This document shows, in pieces, positions 6,593-11,762 of a stretch of DNA of 11,762 bases. Each line of letters begins with the position of its first letter. Positions within the stretch are counted from its first letter, which is position 1. The notes under the pieces are model-generated. The model searched no databases. It saw nothing but the letters and a program-made list of their open reading frames with translations, and had not been told where the DNA came from. The translations under genes and the position numbers were made by a program. This DNA comes from Methanobacteriota archaeon (lineage in GTDB: Archaea; Thermoplasmatota; Thermoplasmata; RBG-16-68-12; EA-27), in the NCBI GenBank assembly GCA_016207545.1, contig JACQPO010000211.1, forward strand, positions 1-11,762, given 5' to 3'.

Positions 6593-8071
6593 GTGGATCT
6601 CCGGAAGGTGCGACGGGACGCAGAATCGTTCGTCCGCGCGGTGTCCCAAGAGGTCTACGAGAACTACGCGGGTCTGAAGGAGGAGATGGACACTGCGGCG
6701 ATTTACCGCCAGTACGCCCACCTGTTCTCTATGGAGTTGCTCGAGGAGCTGCGGGTGCGGCGCCGAGACGCATCCGGGGACGAGGCGCGCCGCCTGCGCC
6801 TCCTCCAGAGCGCGCTCACCGACGAGCGGTTGCAGGACGCGGTGAAGGAGCTGAGCGATCGCCGGGCGACGGAGGAGGCGAAGCGCGAAGTCCGGGTGAA
6901 CGGGGAGACGATGCCGTACCGGCTGGCGGCGGTGAAGCAGCAGAACGAGGACGATCGCACGCGCCGGCGACGGATCTTCGACGCCCGCCTCGGCGTGATT
7001 GCAGACCTCAACGGGATCCTGACGGATCGATGGAACCGTCTCCACAAGCTCGCGATGGAACTCGGGTACGACCATTACGCCCATCTGTTCGGCGACATCA
7101 AGGGGATCGACTTCGCCCACCTCCAGACCATCCTCACGCGGTTCCTCGAGCGCACGGAGTCGTTGTACCGAGACGGGATGGAGGCGATGCTCAAGCCGCT
7201 CGGCCTGACCCTCGAGGCCGCGGAGGCCCACGACATCAACTACCTGTTCCGCGGGAAGGCGTTCGACGCGAACTTCCGGAAGGAGGACGCGGTGCCCGTG
7301 CTGAAGCGCACGCTGAAGGGGCTCGGGTTCGACCTGGACCGCCAGAAGAACATCCGGCTCGACACGGAGGAACGCCCGCGGAAGTCCGCCCGCGCGTTTT
7401 GCGTCGCCCTCCAGGTGCCGGACGACGTCGTGCTCGTGACGATGCCCCACGGCGGGCACGACGATTTCTCGACGATCCTCCACGAGGCGGGCCACGCGGA
7501 GCACTTCGGAAACGTGAAGCGCACGTTGCCGTTCGAGTTCAGGTATCTCGGGGACAACAGCGTCACGGAGGGCTGGGCGTTCGTCCTCGAGTACATCACC
7601 TTGGACCCCGAGTGGTTGCGCCGGCATGTGGGGATGGAGGAGGCGGCCGCGTTCCTCGACTTTACGTACACGTACAAGCTGTTCTTCCTGCGCCGGTACG
7701 CCGCGAAGCTGAACTACGAGCTGATCCTCAATACCCGCGGGGTCGACGCGATGGACACGACGTACGCGCACGAGCTGCGGAAGGCGTTGAAGTATCAGGT
7801 GCCGCCGCAGTACTACCTCGTCGACGTCGACGACGGGTTCTACGCAGCTCAGTACCTGCGGGCGTGGATTTTCGACGCACAGGTTCGCGCCGCCCTTCGG
7901 GAGGAATTCGGGGACGCGTGGTGGGCGACGAAAGGGGCCGGTGCGTTCCTCAAGCGCCACTGGTCCACGGGTCAGAAGTTCTCCGTGGAGGAGCTCTTGG
8001 AGGGCATCGGGTACGCGGGGCTCGACATCGATCCGTTCCTCGAGGAGCTCGAGACGCACCTCTCCCGGTGA
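6593..8071 (+). CDS. M3-like zinc metallopeptidase (oligopeptidase-type)
   Basis: A 492-residue, mostly helical protein with the HEAGH zinc motif at 297-301 and a Glu at 326 in the SVTEGWAF segment. In thimet oligopeptidase-type (M3) enzymes the third zinc ligand is a Glu 25 residues after the second His, which is the spacing here. Such peptidases degrade short peptides inside the cell; no signal peptide or membrane helix is seen. The chain is shorter than usual M3 enzymes (roughly 600-700 residues) and nearer M32 carboxypeptidases, but the ligand spacing favours M3. Tyr-rich segments after the motif (about 355-420, including YYLVDVDDGFYAAQYL) probably line the substrate channel. The GTG start follows a TATA box by about 26 bases and no Shine-Dalgarno is visible. 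It is followed at 8128 by a gene with its own promoter. Confidence 0.85.
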   Translation: MDLRKVRRDAESFVRAVSQEVYENYAGLKEEMDTAAIYRQYAHLFSMELLEELRVRRRDASGDEARRLRLLQSALTDERLQDAVKELSDRRATEEAKREVRVNGETMPYRLAAVKQQNEDDRTRRRRIFDARLGVIADLNGILTDRWNRLHKLAMELGYDHYAHLFGDIKGIDFAHLQTILTRFLERTESLYRDGMEAMLKPLGLTLEAAEAHDINYLFRGKAFDANFRKEDAVPVLKRTLKGLGFDLDRQKNIRLDTEERPRKSARAFCVALQVPDDVVLVTMPHGGHDDFSTILHEAGHAEHFGNVKRTLPFEFRYLGDNSVTEGWAFVLEYITLDPEWLRRHVGMEEAAAFLDFTYTYKLFFLRRYAAKLNYELILNTRGVDAMDTTYAHELRKALKYQVPPQYYLVDVDDGFYAAQYLRAWIFDAQVRAALREEFGDAWWATKGAGAFLKRHWSTGQKFSVEELLEGIGYAGLDIDPFLEELETHLSR

Positions 8072-8090
8072 CGCCGCCGATATTCTTGGA

Positions 8091-8103
8091 GAAAGCTTTA
8101 TGG
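8091..8103 (+). promoter_or_regulatory. TATA-like promoter of the zinc-ribbon membrane protein
   Basis: GAAAGCTTTATGG combines a BRE-like GAAAG with a TTTAT core. It is centred about 29 bases before GTG 8128, giving a leader of two bases or none. It supports 8128, or the GTG at 8134, over any start further upstream. Confidence 0.6.
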
Positions 8104-8127
8104 AGGAGACGTCCCCCATCGCTCGAC

Positions 8128-8541
8128 GTGGCGGTGCGGTCCGGCTCCGTTGACCAGGTCGGGGAGTGCCCCAGCTGCGGCGCCGAGGTCGCGCTCGACG
8201 CGAAGGAGTGTCCCTCCTGCGGCGAGATTTTCTCCACGGACGTGCTCGCGGCCCCGAGCGAGGAGGAAGCGAAGCCGTCGCGCATCGGCAAGTTCCTGTT
8301 CTACGGAGGCCTCGTCCTCATCCTCGTCGGCGGTCCGGGCATTGCGCTTGGCAGTTGGCTCCACGACGCATTGCGCATCCCAATCTTCGGGGACGCGTTC
8401 GAAGCGTTCGGCTGGTTGAACCGTCTCGTCGCGGCGTTGGGCCTGCTCGTGCTCCTCGTCGGGATCGTGCTCCTCATCGTGTCGCTTCGGCTGGAGCGGC
8501 CGGGGTTCGAGTACGATGTTGGCGAGCCGCGAAAGGCGTGA
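8128..8541 (+). CDS. Zinc-ribbon protein with two membrane helices
   Basis: A 137-residue protein with an N-terminal zinc ribbon of two CPSC knuckles (C14, C17, C28, C31), an acidic linker (about 38-52), and two hydrophobic helices at about 54-75 and 98-121. A short cytosol-type tail follows (RLERPGFEYDVGEPRKA). Small zinc-ribbon membrane proteins of this layout are common in archaea and mostly uncharacterised; the ribbon probably faces the cytoplasm and binds protein or nucleic acid. The reading frame stays open far upstream, but the earlier part is only the shadow of the peptidase gene. The TATA box at 8091-8103 places the start at GTG 8128, with GTG 8134 as the alternative. It is followed by the TRAM gene, which has a separate promoter. 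Confidence 0.78.
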   Translation: MAVRSGSVDQVGECPSCGAEVALDAKECPSCGEIFSTDVLAAPSEEEAKPSRIGKFLFYGGLVLILVGGPGIALGSWLHDALRIPIFGDAFEAFGWLNRLVAALGLLVLLVGIVLLIVSLRLERPGFEYDVGEPRKA

Positions 8542-8550
8542 GCGCTGGCC

Positions 8551-8570
8551 AGGAAAAAAGCCGTTTTCCT
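8551..8570. repeat. Inverted repeat upstream of the TRAM promoter
   Basis: AGGAAAA and TTTTCCT form a perfect 7-bp inverted repeat around a 6-base centre. It ends about 8 bases before the T-run and TATA box of the TRAM gene. It could be a weak terminator for the zinc-ribbon gene, which stops at 8541, or a regulator site next to the BRE. Confidence 0.5.
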
Positions 8571-8577
8571 CCATACC

Positions 8578-8587
8578 TTTTTATAGA
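8578..8587 (+). promoter_or_regulatory. TATA box of the TRAM gene
   Basis: TTTTTATAGA is the best TATA box in the window. It predicts a start near 8610 and so a leader of about 25 bases carrying an AGGAG site. Confidence 0.7.
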
Positions 8588-8606
8588 GACCGGCCGATGC
8601 AACGGC

Positions 8607-8621
8607 GCTACCATCGGTAGC
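8607..8621 (+). promoter_or_regulatory. Hairpin in the TRAM leader, next to the Shine-Dalgarno
   Basis: GCTACC-ATC-GGTAGC is a perfect 6-bp stem with a three-base loop. It lies at the predicted 5' end of the message and one base before AGGAG (8623-8627), which in turn is 7 bases before ATG 8635. It could modulate ribosome access or mRNA stability, or be a DNA operator at the start site. Confidence 0.5.
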
Positions 8622-8634
8622 CAGGAGTTGTGGC

Positions 8635-8853
8635 ATGGCATCATACGGCGGGCCGGGGTTCAGGGCAGCCCCGGTTCAAGAGGGGCAGATATACGAAGTC
8701 AAGATTGAGGACATGGGGCGGGAAGGGGACGGCCTCGCGCGCATCGAGAATTTCGTTGTTTTCGTCGCGGGGACGAAGGTCGGGGACCAGGTCAAGGTGC
8801 GGATCACGAAGGTTCTCCGCCGCATGGCGATTGGAGAGGTCGTAAAGGACTAA
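8635..8853 (+). CDS. Stand-alone TRAM-domain RNA-binding protein
   Basis: A 72-residue protein made of a short flexible N-terminus (about 1-15) and one TRAM domain, a small OB-like beta-barrel that binds RNA. Family marks are the opening EGQIYEVKIEDMGREGDGLARIENFVVFV, the GTKVGDQVKVRITKV segment and the closing GEVV strand. Single-TRAM proteins are a hallmark of euryarchaea and have been proposed to act as RNA chaperones much like bacterial cold-shock proteins. The ATG is set by AGGAG at 8623-8627. A strong TATA box and good ribosome binding site suggest high expression. It ends 34 bases before the convergent GAF gene. Confidence 0.93.
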   Translation: MASYGGPGFRAAPVQEGQIYEVKIEDMGREGDGLARIENFVVFVAGTKVGDQVKVRITKVLRRMAIGEVVKD

Positions 8854-8887
8854 GGCTTCGGTTTCGCTACACCGTCCTGAGGACACT

Positions 8888-9403
8888 CTAGGCTCGGGCC
8901 TTCAGGTATCGGGCTAGGTCGTCCGCGACCGTCTCCAAGAAGAGCCGGTCGCGCGGGGTGAACGCGTCGAGGGCGTCGGAGTCGATGTCGATCTCCCCGT
9001 ACACCCAACCGTCCGCCTGGATCGGCACGACGATCTCGGACTTCGTGTTCGAGAAACAAGCGAGGTACCGGGAATCCTTGGACACGTCCGGAACGACGAC
9101 CGTCTCCTTCGTCCGGGCCGCGAGACCACAAATCCCCTGACCGATCGCGATCGCGACGTGCTCCGTCGCTTGGTCCCCCTTCCACGCCGCCAGCCGGAGC
9201 ATCTCGCCCGCGAGGAGGTAGATGCCGACCCAGGAGTAGTGGGGGAACGTCCCGCGAAGGTGACCGACGACGTAGTCGAGCACGGCCGCAGGCTGCCGCT
9301 TCGGGTCCACGACGGTCCGCAGCGTCTCAAGCGCCGTGTTGTACTTCGGCCCGATCGGGGGCGCCTTGCTGAAGAAGGTGGAATAGTTCCCAACGCCGCG
9401 CAT
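8888..9403 (-). CDS. GAF-domain protein, free methionine-(R)-sulfoxide reductase-like
   Basis: A 171-residue protein consisting of one GAF domain. Its core (IGQGICGLAA, VVVPDV, YLACFSNTKSEIVVPI, GEIDIDS) follows the pattern of free Met-(R)-sulfoxide reductases, which repair oxidised free methionine. By motif and spacing, C92 and C116 correspond to Cys94 and the catalytic Cys118 of E. coli fRMsr; the position of Cys84, 10 residues before C92, is His82 here. It may thus be an active reductase with a reduced set of resolving cysteines, or a ligand-binding GAF relative that has lost the reaction. There is no membrane segment. The ATG at 9403 lies a few bases after the start predicted from CTTATTG (9433-9439), with no Shine-Dalgarno. 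It converges on the TRAM gene and faces away from the HAD gene. Confidence 0.82.
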   Translation of the reverse strand: MRGVGNYSTFFSKAPPIGPKYNTALETLRTVVDPKRQPAAVLDYVVGHLRGTFPHYSWVGIYLLAGEMLRLAAWKGDQATEHVAIAIGQGICGLAARTKETVVVPDVSKDSRYLACFSNTKSEIVVPIQADGWVYGEIDIDSDALDAFTPRDRLFLETVADDLARYLKARA

Positions 9404-9432
9404 GGTGGTCGGCCTTGCAAGCGTCCGGCGGG

Positions 9433-9439
9433 CAATAAG
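9433..9439 (-). promoter_or_regulatory. TATA-like box of the GAF gene
   Basis: On the minus strand AAACCTTATTGCC contains CTTATTG, centred about 33 bases before ATG 9403. It predicts a leader of about 7 bases, too short for a ribosome binding site, and none is seen. Confidence 0.5.
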
Positions 9440-9466
9440 GTTTGCTTGGTCATGGGACCGGGGAGG

Positions 9467-9492
9467 AACGGACTTGAAACGGACTTGGTCCG
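9467..9492. repeat. Tandem 10-base repeats with an overlapping inverted repeat
   Basis: AACGGACTTG occurs at 9467-9476 and 9478-9487, one helical turn (11 bases) apart. The second copy overlaps a perfect inverted repeat, CGGAC-TTG-GTCCG, at 9480-9492. The cluster lies about 30-55 bases upstream of the GAF TATA box, a place where an activator could bind. Confidence 0.6.
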
Positions 9493-9597
9493 GAGCGGGT
9501 CCGTCCGCGCAACAAACCGGAAATTAGCGGTGTGGTTATGTCTTCGCTTAAGGATTTGGGAAATTGTTTCTTCCGTCTGCACAACGTTCAAATACGC

Positions 9598-9614
9598 TTC
9601 CGGGCTTTGCGGAA
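9598..9614 (+). repeat. Small hairpin TTCCG-N7-CGGAA
   Basis: A perfect 5-bp stem with a 7-base loop lies inside the AT-richer part of the gap. It is weak on its own, and is listed because the stronger hairpin with a T-run follows 22 bases later. Confidence 0.35.
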
Positions 9615-9636
9615 CCACAAGCATCCCTCCACAACG

Positions 9637-9676
9637 AGGCCGTTCCTGTCTTTTCGCTTGAACGGCCTATCTTTTT
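9637..9676 (+). terminator. 9-bp inverted repeat followed by TTTTT: terminator or operator
   Basis: AGGCCGTTC (9637-9645) and GAACGGCCT (9660-9668) form a perfect 9-bp inverted repeat around 14 bases, followed by five T at 9672-9676. This looks like an intrinsic terminator for a plus-strand transcript, although no gene lies just upstream. Alternatively the arms, about two helical turns apart, could bind a dimeric regulator beside the T-rich stretch that may be the HAD promoter. Confidence 0.45.
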
Positions 9677-9740
9677 CTCATTCGGACCTGCCCCGGGCCG
9701 CCGACACGTTCTTGCCGCCTTCTTACCATAGGGGCCTCCG

Positions 9741-10487
9741 GTGAGTCCCGCAGCGGTCATCCTCGACGATTGGCTTACGCTCCGAAGGACGACGGTCCCC
9801 GGGGCGATTCGCCAACACCTGACCGAGGCAATCCGCGAGGAAGGCCTCGTGTCGGACGAGGAGTTGTTCCGGGACGCGTTCGACTATGCCGCCAAGTTCC
9901 ACCGCGCGATGACGGAACGGGACCTGCGGGAGCACACGGTCGAGCAGGTGTTGTCTCTCGCGATGTACACGATCGGCGCCCCGAGGCCACCGACGGATCC
10001 GGCGATCACGCGGGCGACGGAGACCGCGCTCGAGCGGAACGCCGCGCAGGTCGCGTGGTACGACGATGCGGTCCCGTTTCTCAACGAGCTGAAGTGGCGG
10101 GACGTACGCACCGCGCTCGTCACAAACACAATTTTCGGATTGGGGAAACCGTGGGAAGCCCGCCTTGCCCCGTACTTCCCCACCCGCATCCTCTCCCGGG
10201 AATACGGGTACGTGAAGCCGCATCCGAGCATCTTCCTGGAAGCCGCGAGACGGCTCGGCGTGGACCCGAAGCATTGCCTGTACATCGGCGACCTCCTCCT
10301 CAGCGACGTGTGGGGCGCGCAACAGGTGGGCATGAAGGCGGTGCTCGTGAACCGCGGGGACGAGGAGCAAGGGATGTACCGGTCGAGCGACGCCCGGTTG
10401 GCGGCGAACCTGGGCGTCGACCTCGGGACCGTGCGGCCGGACGTGTCCGTGGCGTCGCTCCGCGAGGTGCTTGCGCTCCTCGACTAG
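9741..10487 (+). CDS. HAD-superfamily hydrolase with a dehalogenase-like motif I
   Basis: A 248-residue haloacid-dehalogenase-type hydrolase. Motif I is ILDDWLTL (7-14): nucleophile D9 is present, but the usual second Asp is W11, reminiscent of the DxYGT or DxWGT forms found in L-2-haloacid dehalogenases and some phosphatases. A helical cap spans about 18-105. Motif II is VTNT (127-130), motif III is K159 in YGYVKPHPSIF, and motif IV is GDLLLSD (183-189). Substrate unknown: a small phosphate ester is most likely, and dehalogenation cannot be excluded. GTG 9741 is the only good start ahead of motif I; no clear Shine-Dalgarno is present, and the promoter is probably the T-rich stretch near 9670 or the TTCTTACCATA near 9725. 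The stop shares a CTAG with purN. Confidence 0.88.
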   Translation: MSPAAVILDDWLTLRRTTVPGAIRQHLTEAIREEGLVSDEELFRDAFDYAAKFHRAMTERDLREHTVEQVLSLAMYTIGAPRPPTDPAITRATETALERNAAQVAWYDDAVPFLNELKWRDVRTALVTNTIFGLGKPWEARLAPYFPTRILSREYGYVKPHPSIFLEAARRLGVDPKHCLYIGDLLLSDVWGAQQVGMKAVLVNRGDEEQGMYRSSDARLAANLGVDLGTVRPDVSVASLREVLALLD

Positions 10488-11125
10488 GGCGCGGGCAGCG
10501 GCTGCAGCCCGTCCCAGTTGATCTTCACGCGGCGACCCTCGACCGTCAGCCGTCCCTCCGCGAACAGCTTCACCGCCAGCGGGTACATCTTGTGCTCCCA
10601 CTCCAGGATCCGCGCCGCCAACGTCTCCTCGGTATCGTCGTCCCGCACGGGCACGGCCTTCTGGAGGACGATCGGACCCCCGTCGAGGCTCTCGTCAACG
10701 AAGTGGACCGTGAGCCCGCTCACCTTCGCCCCGTGGTTCACCGCGTCTCGAACCCCGTGAGTCCCGGGGAACGCGGGGAGCAGGGAGGGATGGATGTTCA
10801 GGATGCGGTTCGGGAACTGCCGGAGGAAGAACGGGGTCAGGAGGCGCATGAAGCCCGCGAGGACGACGAGGCCGACGTCGTGCTTGCGGAGGATTCCCAC
10901 GACATCCGCCTCAAACGCTTCCCGGTCCGTTCCGAATTTTGTGTGGTCGATCACGACGTACGGAACGCCGAGGGTCTTCGCCCGTTCGATCGCGCTCGCA
11001 CCGGGCACGTTGCACACGAGGATCGCAATCTCCGCGTCGATTTCCCCGCGTTGGATGGACTCCGCAATCGACTGGAAGTTCGACCCCCGTCCCGAGGCCA
11101 GCACGCCGATCCGGAGCCTGCCCAT
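10484..11125 (-). CDS. purN: Phosphoribosylglycinamide formyltransferase
   Basis: GAR transformylase passes the formyl group of 10-formyl-tetrahydrofolate to GAR, the third step of purine synthesis. The 213-residue protein matches family length. It has the phosphate loop SGRGSN (11-16), the catalytic trio N110 and H112 (in NIHPSLLP) and D148 (in ESLDGGPI), and the archaeal-type FPGTHGVRDAV segment. ATG 11125 is preferred because GGAG (11131-11134 on the plus-strand scale) lies 5 bases upstream; the alternative GTG at 11131 would overlap that site. It begins 9 bases after purH stops, so the two are almost surely one transcript with coupled translation. Its stop shares a CTAG with the convergent HAD gene. 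Folate dependence sets it apart from the formate-using PurT. Confidence 0.96.
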   Translation of the reverse strand: MGRLRIGVLASGRGSNFQSIAESIQRGEIDAEIAILVCNVPGASAIERAKTLGVPYVVIDHTKFGTDREAFEADVVGILRKHDVGLVVLAGFMRLLTPFFLRQFPNRILNIHPSLLPAFPGTHGVRDAVNHGAKVSGLTVHFVDESLDGGPIVLQKAVPVRDDDTEETLAARILEWEHKMYPLAVKLFAEGRLTVEGRRVKINWDGLQPLPAP

Positions 11126-11130
11126 CCTCA

Positions 11131-11134
11131 CTCC
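11131..11134 (-). promoter_or_regulatory. Shine-Dalgarno of purN, abutting the purH stop
   Basis: On the minus strand GGAG directly follows the TGA of purH and lies 5 bases before ATG 11125. It decides the purN start and suits ribosomes re-initiating after purH. Confidence 0.65.
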
Positions 11135-11761
11135 TCAGTGCTTGAAGTACCGCACGCCGGAAAACACCATCGGTATCCCATGCTCGTCCGCGGCGGCGAT
11201 GACCTCCGCGTCCCGGATGCTCCCGCCGGGCTGGAGGATTGCGGTGACGCCCGTCCTGGCGGCCTCGTCGATGCCGTCGCGGAACGGGAAGAATGCGTCG
11301 CTGCTCAGGACGGCCCCCTTCGCGCGACCCTGCGCCTTCATCGCCGCCAACGTGACCGCGTCCACGCGGGACACCTGCCCGGCCCCGATCGCGACTGTGC
11401 ACCGGTCCTTCGCGAGCACGACCGCGTTCGACTTCGCGTGCTTGCACACTTTCGTCGCAAACAGGAGGTCGCGGAGGTGCTCGTCCGTCGGCTTCGCCTT
11501 CGTCACAACCCGCAGCTGGGTGGGGTCGAGGTCGACCGCGTGGGTCGTCTGCACGAGGAAGCCGCCGCGGATGTGGATCGCCTGCCAGCCGCCGTCGCGC
11601 CGCCATTCGCCCTTCGTCTTCAGGAGCCGGATTTTCTCCCGCTTTCGGAGCCGTTCGAGCGCGTCGGGCTCGAAGTTCGGGGCCAGGATGCCCTCGACGA
11701 AGTGGCCCTTCATCGCCTTCGCGGCCTCGAGGTCCACGGGCCGGTTGAACCCGACGACGCA
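11135..11761 (-). CDS. purH: AICAR transformylase (PurH C-terminal domain), 5'-truncated
   Basis: Formylates AICAR from 10-formyl-tetrahydrofolate, the penultimate step of IMP synthesis; in full PurH an N-terminal IMP cyclohydrolase domain closes the ring. The visible 208 residues begin CVVGFNRPVDLEAAKAM at the window edge and end in the family's typical GVRYFKH. Family marks are VCKHAKSNAVVLAKD with the catalytic Lys-His, the GAGQVSRVDAV strand, SSDAFFPFRDGIDEAA and ILQPGGSIRDAEVIAAADEHGI. Whether an IMP cyclohydrolase domain is fused upstream cannot be seen. An internal GTG at 11737 is not a real start, since conserved sequence continues before it. It is first in the purH-purN pair. Many archaea use PurP and PurO instead, so a bacterial-type PurH is informative about lineage or transfer. 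Confidence 0.95.
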   Translation of the reverse strand, partial: CVVGFNRPVDLEAAKAMKGHFVEGILAPNFEPDALERLRKREKIRLLKTKGEWRRDGGWQAIHIRGGFLVQTTHAVDLDPTQLRVVTKAKPTDEHLRDLLFATKVCKHAKSNAVVLAKDRCTVAIGAGQVSRVDAVTLAAMKAQGRAKGAVLSSDAFFPFRDGIDEAARTGVTAILQPGGSIRDAEVIAAADEHGIPMVFSGVRYFKH

Positions 11762-11762
11762 C

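Larger units (their letters stand above)
9404..9740. other. Non-coding gap between the GAF and HAD genes
   Basis: This 337-base divergent gap is the only long one in the window and is less GC-rich than the genes, especially about 9511-9680. It contains the GAF promoter, two direct 10-base repeats, a small hairpin at 9598-9614 and a 9-bp inverted repeat followed by a T-run. Short ORFs in it on both strands show no family features and no proper start signals. No tRNA fold and no C/D-box motifs were recognised. A small RNA ending at the T-run is possible, but unproven. Confidence 0.6.

Noticed and set aside
6395..8119. A 574-codon open frame antisense to the peptidase gene
   Set aside because: It is a mirror of the peptidase coding sequence with low-complexity Arg/Val/Leu/Glu content, and it overlaps the divergent promoter and GNAT gene.
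6541..8127. Long upstream extension of the zinc-ribbon gene's frame
   Set aside because: The extension is an Arg/Gly-rich shadow of the peptidase gene. The TATA box at 8091-8103 and the zinc ribbon near residue 14 place the start at 8128.
9532..9760. Short ORFs of 70 codons on both strands in the GAF-HAD gap
   Set aside because: They overlap each other, lack ribosome sites or placed TATA boxes, and show no family features. The region carries inverted repeats instead.
1..11762. CRISPR arrays, tRNA or rRNA genes, insertion sequences, phage or defence genes
   Set aside because: I looked for spaced repeats, tRNA folds and terminal inverted repeats flanking transposase-like ORFs and saw none. 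Gene content is housekeeping or small accessory enzymes.

Overview
The window reads as about 11.8 kb of ordinary chromosome from a GC-rich archaeon. The likeliest group is the Thermoplasmatota or a neighbouring euryarchaeal lineage; this is inferred and was not tested by a search. Four things point that way: AT-rich TATA-like boxes about 26-29 bases before several start codons, many probably leaderless GTG starts, a stand-alone TRAM-domain protein, and a Roadblock/LC7 protein next to an archaeal-type lumazine synthase. I see no rRNA, tRNA, CRISPR array, insertion sequence or phage gene.

Layout. 1-409: 3' part of ribH (riboflavin synthesis). 501-860: Roadblock/LC7 protein, tail to tail with a small charged ORF (857-1039, minus strand) that follows a PHP-domain phosphoesterase (1089-1751, minus). 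The PHP gene and a Nudix hydrolase (1823-2365, plus) diverge from one palindromic TTTAAA promoter. 2400-2724 (minus) is an EthD-domain gene broken by a one-base frameshift, just downstream of metG (2759-4894, minus), which encodes a methionyl-tRNA synthetase with a fused tRNA-binding domain. 5025-5402: small membrane-anchored protein. 5455-5730: unknown 91-residue protein, tail to tail with a GNAT acetyltransferase (5727-6500, minus). The GNAT gene diverges from an M3-like zinc peptidase (6593-8071, plus), which is followed by a zinc-ribbon membrane protein (8128-8541) and the TRAM protein (8635-8853). 8888-9403 (minus) is a GAF protein resembling free methionine-(R)-sulfoxide reductase. 9404-9740 is the only long non-coding gap and holds direct and inverted repeats. 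9741-10487: HAD-family hydrolase, tail to tail with purN (10484-11125, minus), which lies 9 bases downstream of purH (11135 to the window edge).

How the genes work together. The only clear pathway unit is purH-purN, two folate-dependent formyl-transfer steps of purine synthesis. The rest is a patchwork of mostly single-gene units with their own promoters: cofactor synthesis (ribH), translation (metG, TRAM), and clean-up or repair enzymes (Nudix, GAF/fRMsr-like, HAD, GNAT, peptidase). I found no convincing undescribed multi-gene system. The most interesting signals are organisational: three convergent gene pairs that share a CTAG as both stop codons, a constant TATA-to-GTG spacing indicating leaderless messages, and structured DNA around the TRAM and GAF/HAD promoters.
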